Assembly (NCBI RefSeq): GCF_965227735.1
Contig: NZ_OZ245776.1
Coordinates: 1,736,001 to 1,800,000, forward strand
Direction of reading: 5' to 3'
Source: Larkinella sp965227735
GTDB taxonomy: Bacteria; Bacteroidota; Bacteroidia; Cytophagales; Spirosomataceae
DNA length: 64,000 nucleotides
The notes beneath the pieces were generated by a model. The model made no database searches. It was not told where the DNA came from and saw nothing but the letters and a program-made list of their open reading frames with translations. The position numbers were made by a program, and so were the translations under genes. Within the stretch, counting starts at the first letter, position 1. Every line of letters starts with the position of its first letter. This document shows positions 60,353 to 64,000 of this stretch, one piece after another.

Positions 60353-60498
60353 TAAAATAGCAGTGGATTAAAAATTGTCTTTCATAAATCATAAAGACAG
60401 ACAAAATACCGGCCACCAACAGGCGTTTGGCAAAAAAGTGGGCTCAGTGCTTAAATGAAGCTTTGTGTTTCGTATCAAGTTCAGTGCTGGCAGACAAT

Positions 60499-61242
60499 TT
60501 AGTGCTTCGGAATCCGCTCTTTCAACAGCACCTGTTCCACTTCTTCCTTGTAGTTGCGACCAATCGGAATCTGATTGCCGTTCACCACCAGCCGGTTGCG
60601 CTCGATTCGGGTGATTCTCGAAACGGCCACGATAAAGGATTTGTGAACACGCATAAACCGGCTGACGGGGAAAATGTCGTGCATGAATTTGATGGAACCT
60701 TTCAGGACGATTTTGCCGGTATTGGTGTAAATAATGGCGTAATCTTTCAAGCCCTGAATGTGGGTCACTTCGTCAAAATTCAGCTTGATCCGCTGCACCC
60801 CGCTTTTGACAAAAACCGACCCCAGCGGGGCTTCTGCCGGGTTTTCTTCAATAGTAGTGTTTTGATCTTGCAGGGCCAAAAAGTCCCGGATTTTTTCCAT
60901 CGCCAGCAAAAACCGGGGGTACGAAATGGGCTTCAGCAGAAAGTCGATGACGCCCAGCTCAAAGCCTTCGAACGCATAGTCGCGGTAGGCCGTCGTGAAA
61001 ACCGTGATGGGCGGGTGGGGCAAGGCGGCTCCGGCGATCCGGTTCAGAAACTCGATGCCGTTCATTTCGGGCATTTCAATATCCAGAAACAGCACATCGG
61101 CTTCGTGGTTTTCGAAGTACGCCAGCGCGGCCCGGGCCGTATCGAAGGGGTGGATCGACCCGACGAAAGGCAACCGGCGAAGGTAATCTTCCAGAATACC
61201 ACGCGCCAGCGGCTCGTCGTCGATCACTACGCAGTTTAGCAT
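60499..61242 (-). CDS. LytTR-family response regulator (second pair)
   Basis: This 247-residue protein has a receiver domain (NCVVIDDEPLARGILEDYLR, phospho-acceptor in DVLFLDIEMPEMNGIEFLNR, Lys in VIDFLLKPISYPRFLLAMEK) and a LytTR domain (VFVKSGVQRIKLNFDEVTHI, SRFMRVHKSFIVAVSRITRI). It is encoded downstream of the LytS-type kinase gene on the same strand, separated by 222 bp that contain repeat fragments. The longer gap than in the pair at 52823-54572 may allow separate expression. Confidence 0.95.
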   Translation of the reverse strand: MLNCVVIDDEPLARGILEDYLRRLPFVGSIHPFDTARAALAYFENHEADVLFLDIEMPEMNGIEFLNRIAGAALPHPPITVFTTAYRDYAFEGFELGVIDFLLKPISYPRFLLAMEKIRDFLALQDQNTTIEENPAEAPLGSVFVKSGVQRIKLNFDEVTHIQGLKDYAIIYTNTGKIVLKGSIKFMHDIFPVSRFMRVHKSFIVAVSRITRIERNRLVVNGNQIPIGRNYKEEVEQVLLKERIPKH

Positions 61243-61256
61243 ACTAGTTGACTCGC

Positions 61257-61285
61257 CCCTAAATCTCCTTGAGGGGAACGGGAAA
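61257..61285. repeat. Fragment of the CCCCTAAATCCCC palindromic family
   Basis: CGCCCCTAAATCTCCTTGAG then GGGAACGGG matches one arm of the elements at 20995-21041 and 23555-23586 with changes. Only one arm is present. Confidence 0.5.
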
Positions 61286-61424
61286 AAATTAAGCTCAATT
61301 AACTATCTGTTTCCGGGTATCGCTCAACCACGAATCGCCAACTCTGAAATTTCGTTCCTGATCTTTCAAACGAATCGGTATTTTCATGACATTTTGATTT
61401 AATCCGAACCCGTGCAAGATTCAA

Positions 61425-61457
61425 ACACCTGTATGGTCTTGAAGACCTTGCAGGTGT
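61425..61457. repeat. Compact palindrome between kinase and regulator genes
   Basis: ACACCTGTATGGTCTT (61425-61440) and GAAGACCTTGCAGGTGT (61441-61457) pair almost without a loop, with two mismatches. It looks like a short dispersed palindrome of the REP type rather than a terminator, since no T-run follows. Confidence 0.6.
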
Positions 61458-61464
61458 GGCCAGC

Positions 61465-62538
61465 TCAATTTATCGCAGAAAATACGATTCGCAGTGACGC
61501 CTTGTAGCTATCCGGCCCATCTTCGGTGTGAAACGTGTACCGACCGGGGTACAGCAGTTCCAGGCGTTTGCGAAGGTTGGCCAGACCAATACCGCCTTTT
61601 GCAGTTTTTGGACTGGCCGCCGGTTTGCTGTTCTCCACCGTAAATTGCACTTCGGACGGATTGACGTGCAACGTGCTGTGCAACCGGGCGTTTTCGGCCT
61701 GTTTGCCCACGCCGTGTTTAATGGCATTCTCGACCAATGGCAACAGCAAGAGCGGGGCAATTTCCTGCCCATTGGTATTGCCGTCGATTTTCAGGCTGAT
61801 GTCCGAATACTCGCGGTATCGGATGCGCTCCAGGTCGATGTAATTCTGCAAATAGTTGATTTCCTTTTCCAGCGGCACGTAGGCATTGTCGCTGTCATAC
61901 AGCATGTATTCCATCATTTCGGACAATTTCAGCACCATGTCCGGCGCCAGATCGGATTTCCTGAGCGTCAGGGCATACAGGTTATTCAGGCTGTTGAACA
62001 GAAAATGCGGGTTCACCTGCGACCGTAAAAAGTTGACTTCGGCCTGTAATTTCTCGACCACGATCCGCTGCAACATCCGCTGCTGTTCATACCAGTCGAT
62101 GCTCAGTTTCAGCGCCACCATGAGGCCCAGATACCAGAGCGTACTGAAAAAATTGTAAGACAGCGCTTCCACCCAGTCGCTGTTGCGCATCGGCCCCAGG
62201 ACATAGCCGTAGAGGTAATAATCGAAAAGCCCCTGAAAAATCAGGTAGCCGAGGATGGAGAGCAGCACCATTGAAACATAGCGGGCATACCGTTTTTTCA
62301 GCAAATAGCGGGGCAGGAAATAGTGCAGGTTCAGATACGCAATGCCAATCAGCAGACCAATGCGGACTACGACGCAAAGGGCAAAATACGACAGGCTGGC
62401 TTTGTAGATCAGATACTTTTTTTCGTAGAGAAAAAAACCGGTAATCAGGATCCAGTAGGCCGCATGAACCAGTGCATATTTGACCGGAACAGTTCGGTTG
62501 GAAAGCGGCAACTTGATGGATCGGTCCAGAAAGTCCAT
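61465..62538 (-). CDS. LytS-type sensor histidine kinase (second pair)
   Basis: This 357-residue protein has four transmembrane helices in the first 150 residues (YALVHAAYWILITGFFLYEK and following) and no extracytoplasmic domain of any size. The kinase core has the phospho-acceptor in LRSQVNPHFLFNSLNNLYAL, MMEYMLYDSDNAYVPLEKEI and the ATP-binding part IAPLLLLPLVENAIKHGVGK with KGGIGLANLRKRLELLYPGR. It pairs with the LytTR regulator at 60499. The signal is unknown. It is divergent from the intradiol dioxygenase-like gene, with a repeat-containing region between them. Confidence 0.95.
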   Translation of the reverse strand: MDFLDRSIKLPLSNRTVPVKYALVHAAYWILITGFFLYEKKYLIYKASLSYFALCVVVRIGLLIGIAYLNLHYFLPRYLLKKRYARYVSMVLLSILGYLIFQGLFDYYLYGYVLGPMRNSDWVEALSYNFFSTLWYLGLMVALKLSIDWYEQQRMLQRIVVEKLQAEVNFLRSQVNPHFLFNSLNNLYALTLRKSDLAPDMVLKLSEMMEYMLYDSDNAYVPLEKEINYLQNYIDLERIRYREYSDISLKIDGNTNGQEIAPLLLLPLVENAIKHGVGKQAENARLHSTLHVNPSEVQFTVENSKPAASPKTAKGGIGLANLRKRLELLYPGRYTFHTEDGPDSYKASLRIVFSAIN

Positions 62539-62626
62539 ACAGAAAACGAGTCTTGACGGGAAACCGCCGGGTGGCAGTCAACTGTAAATGAATACAAAAG
62601 GCGAGTGGATTAAAAATTATATCGAC

Positions 62627-62700
62627 CAACGACCCAAAAAGTAGAGGAAAGGATTGGGTCCTGCGGTTGATCTACTTTCCCGGTCGTTGCTCTACTTTTT
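62627..62700. promoter_or_regulatory. Interleaved inverted repeats between the kinase and intradiol dioxygenase genes
   Basis: CAACGACC (62627-62634) matches GGTCGTTG (62682-62689) and AAAAAGTAGAG (62636-62646) matches CTCTACTTTTT (62690-62700), each as an inverted repeat. The two modules keep the same order on both sides instead of being mirrored. TCTACTTT also occurs at 62671. This is a candidate binding region for the LytTR regulator or another factor. Confidence 0.4.
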
Positions 62701-62764
62701 TTTAGAATGACGGATTGATCGGGTTGTTTTGTGTCAGAACCAGTCACCATTCCGCCAAACGACC

Positions 62765-63400
62765 ATGAAAAAGCTACATTTTCCGCTATTCATCCCCCTC
62801 CTTTTCAGCGTTCTAAACGCGTTCAGCCAAACGGCCAAAGTAGGCGGCCCCTGCGAAGGCTGCGAAGCGATTTACGAAAACCCGGTGCCGTTCGATAAAC
62901 TCGACAGTGTTGTCAAACTCCCCGATGCGGCCTGGGACGGCAAAAAACCGCTGGGAATCAACGGAACGGTGTACAAAGCCGATGGCAAAACCCCGGCGCC
63001 GGGCGTCATTCTGTATGTTTACCACACCGACGAAACCGGACATTATTCCCGGAAAGGGGATGAAAAAGGCTGGGCCAAACGGCACGGTTCCATCCGCGGC
63101 TGGATACGCACCGACGCGAAAGGGGCCTACAAGTTTGTCACCCTCCGCCCGGCCCCCTACCCTGGTGCCAGCGATCCGGCGCACATCCACATCTTTCTGA
63201 AAGAACCGGGCCTGAACGAGTATTACATCGACGAATTTCTGTTTTCCGATGATCCGCTTTTGACCGCCGACAAACGCCAGAAGCTGGAAAACCGGGGTGG
63301 AAGCGGTATTCTGGTGCTCAAGGATGTCGGCAACATGTACAAGGCCGAACGGAACATCTACCTCGGCAAAAACATTCCGAACTATCCGGTGACGCCGTAG
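62765..63400 (+). CDS. Secreted intradiol dioxygenase-like protein
   Basis: The ATG at 62765 (MKKLHFPLFIPLLFSVLNAF) starts with a signal peptide ending SQ. The product is about 211 residues. The intradiol fold is visible in GPCEGCEAIYENPVPFDKLD, the core TVYKADGKTPAPGVILYVYH, the candidate ligand region YSRKGDEKGWAKRHG, and the paired His in PGASDPAHIHIFLKEPGLNE. It is shorter than the family member at 7207 and lacks its C-terminal extension. Its stop directly abuts the stop of the esterase gene on the other strand. Substrate unknown. Confidence 0.88.
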   Translation: MKKLHFPLFIPLLFSVLNAFSQTAKVGGPCEGCEAIYENPVPFDKLDSVVKLPDAAWDGKKPLGINGTVYKADGKTPAPGVILYVYHTDETGHYSRKGDEKGWAKRHGSIRGWIRTDAKGAYKFVTLRPAPYPGASDPAHIHIFLKEPGLNEYYIDEFLFSDDPLLTADKRQKLENRGGSGILVLKDVGNMYKAERNIYLGKNIPNYPVTP

Positions 63401-64000
63401 TCAGCGGCTGGCTTTTTTTGTTTTCAAAACCGGTGCCGGGGCTTTCAGCAAAGGCTGGAGTTTGGCCGCAAACTGCCGGTAGCCTTCTGCGTTGGGATGC
63501 AAACCATCGCTGAAAAGCGCTTCGTCGATTTTGCCGTCCGGTTTCAGGAAAACCAAACCGGGCTGGGCAAAGTGAATGTTGGCTTCCCCGGCCATCTGCG
63601 CCAGTTCTTCGTTTAGGTTGACCAATCGTTTTTCTTCGTTTCGGCGCGGCAGAATCCCGATCAGCAGAATATCGGCCGTGGGTTGCCGTACTTTGATGGC
63701 CTGCACCAGAAACTTCAGTCCGGCGGTGATCTCCGCATCCGAGTTGTGCTGCAGGTTATTCGTTCCGATCATCAGCACCACCTGGGCGGCAGAATAGCCA
63801 TCCAGTTCGCCGTGGTATACCCGCCACAGCACATTTTCGATGCGATCCCAGCCGTAGCCCATGTTCTGAACCCCCAGCGGTTCCAACGCGGTTTTCCAGG
63901 AATCGGCACCAGCCGCACGGGGCGCAATGGGTTCGCCACCCCAGTAGTGCGTGATGGAGTTCCCCAGGTAAACGATTCGGGGCGGGTGGGTTTTCAGCCG
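63401..64000 (-). CDS. GDSL/SGNH-family esterase, 5' end beyond the window
   Basis: The frame is open from the right edge to a TGA at 63401, about 199 residues; the N-terminus is missing. The SGNH blocks are visible: IVYLGNSITHYWGGEPIAPR (block I with Asn in place of the usual Asp), the block III region VLMIGTNNLQHNSDAEI and the Asp-x-x-His block in FSDGLHPNAEGYRQFAAKL. This is the platelet-activating-factor acetylhydrolase-like type of carbohydrate or lipid esterase. A signal peptide may lie off the edge. The internal Met at 63886 is not the start, since block I lies upstream of it. Confidence 0.9.
   Translation of the reverse strand, partial: RLKTHPPRIVYLGNSITHYWGGEPIAPRAAGADSWKTALEPLGVQNMGYGWDRIENVLWRVYHGELDGYSAAQVVLMIGTNNLQHNSDAEITAGLKFLVQAIKVRQPTADILLIGILPRRNEEKRLVNLNEELAQMAGEANIHFAQPGLVFLKPDGKIDEALFSDGLHPNAEGYRQFAAKLQPLLKAPAPVLKTKKASR

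Noticed and set aside
1..64000. tRNA, rRNA, integrase or phage genes
   Set aside because: I looked in the gaps and among the proteins and saw none. A covariance-model search would be needed to exclude small RNAs.

Overview
The window looks like chromosomal DNA of a GC-rich Cytophagales bacterium (Bacteroidota), probably of the Spirosoma/Larkinella type. This rests on gene content: three SusC-type TonB-linked receptors with SusD partners, a CotH protein with a type IX secretion tail, LytS/LytTR regulatory pairs, secreted intradiol dioxygenase-like proteins, promoters of the Bacteroidota TTTG / TAnnTTTG type, and many short palindromic repeats between genes. I saw no rRNA, tRNA, CRISPR array, integrase or complete insertion sequence. 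The genus is an inference.

Layout. 1-3073: a SusC receptor cut by the left edge. 3464-8106: a collagen-like lipoprotein, two small unknown proteins, a secreted sialate O-acetylesterase family protein and an intradiol dioxygenase-like protein. 8288-16201 (minus strand): a glycan locus of SusC, SusD, a TIG-domain glycan-binding lipoprotein and a GH26 mannanase with a CBM35-like domain, suggesting import of a beta-mannan. A NarL-type response regulator and its histidine kinase (16494-18988) sit upstream of it. 19253-29435 (plus strand): the most interesting region, a class I lanthipeptide gene cluster. 29457-30337: a RES toxin / Xre-type antitoxin pair. 30493-57510: large secreted or lipid-anchored proteins (a HEAT-repeat cytochrome c, a CotH protein, a TolB-amidohydrolase fusion, a second SusC/SusD pair followed by a sortilin-like BNR protein, a PSD1 cytochrome), a LysR regulator beside threonine synthase, and an overlapping serine hydrolase / LytS kinase / LytTR regulator operon. 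About 57660-60360: an AT-rich island with a Crp/Fnr-type regulator, two paralogous barrel-like proteins behind near-identical promoters, and a small lipoprotein. 60499-64000: a second LytTR/LytS pair, a second intradiol dioxygenase-like protein and a GDSL-type esterase cut by the right edge.

The lanthipeptide cluster has two short precursor genes (49 and 45 residues) with almost the same leader ending in Met-Gly-Gly but different cores sharing a Cys-Thr-(Thr/Ser)-x-x-(x)-Cys pattern. Each lies behind a copy of the same ~140-bp promoter and leader segment. A luciferase-like flavin enzyme sits between them. Downstream come a full-length LanB dehydratase, a peptidase-ABC exporter whose Cys-His-Asp triad would cut after Gly-Gly, an HlyD-type adaptor and a LanC cyclase, tightly packed. 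The lanB gene carries a palindromic repeat inside its reading frame that adds about 45 residues between the two halves of the enzyme. The same repeat family lies between the second precursor and lanB and elsewhere in the window. The likely flow is dehydration of Ser/Thr by LanB, ring closure by LanC, possibly reduction of a dehydro residue by the flavin enzyme, then leader removal and export.
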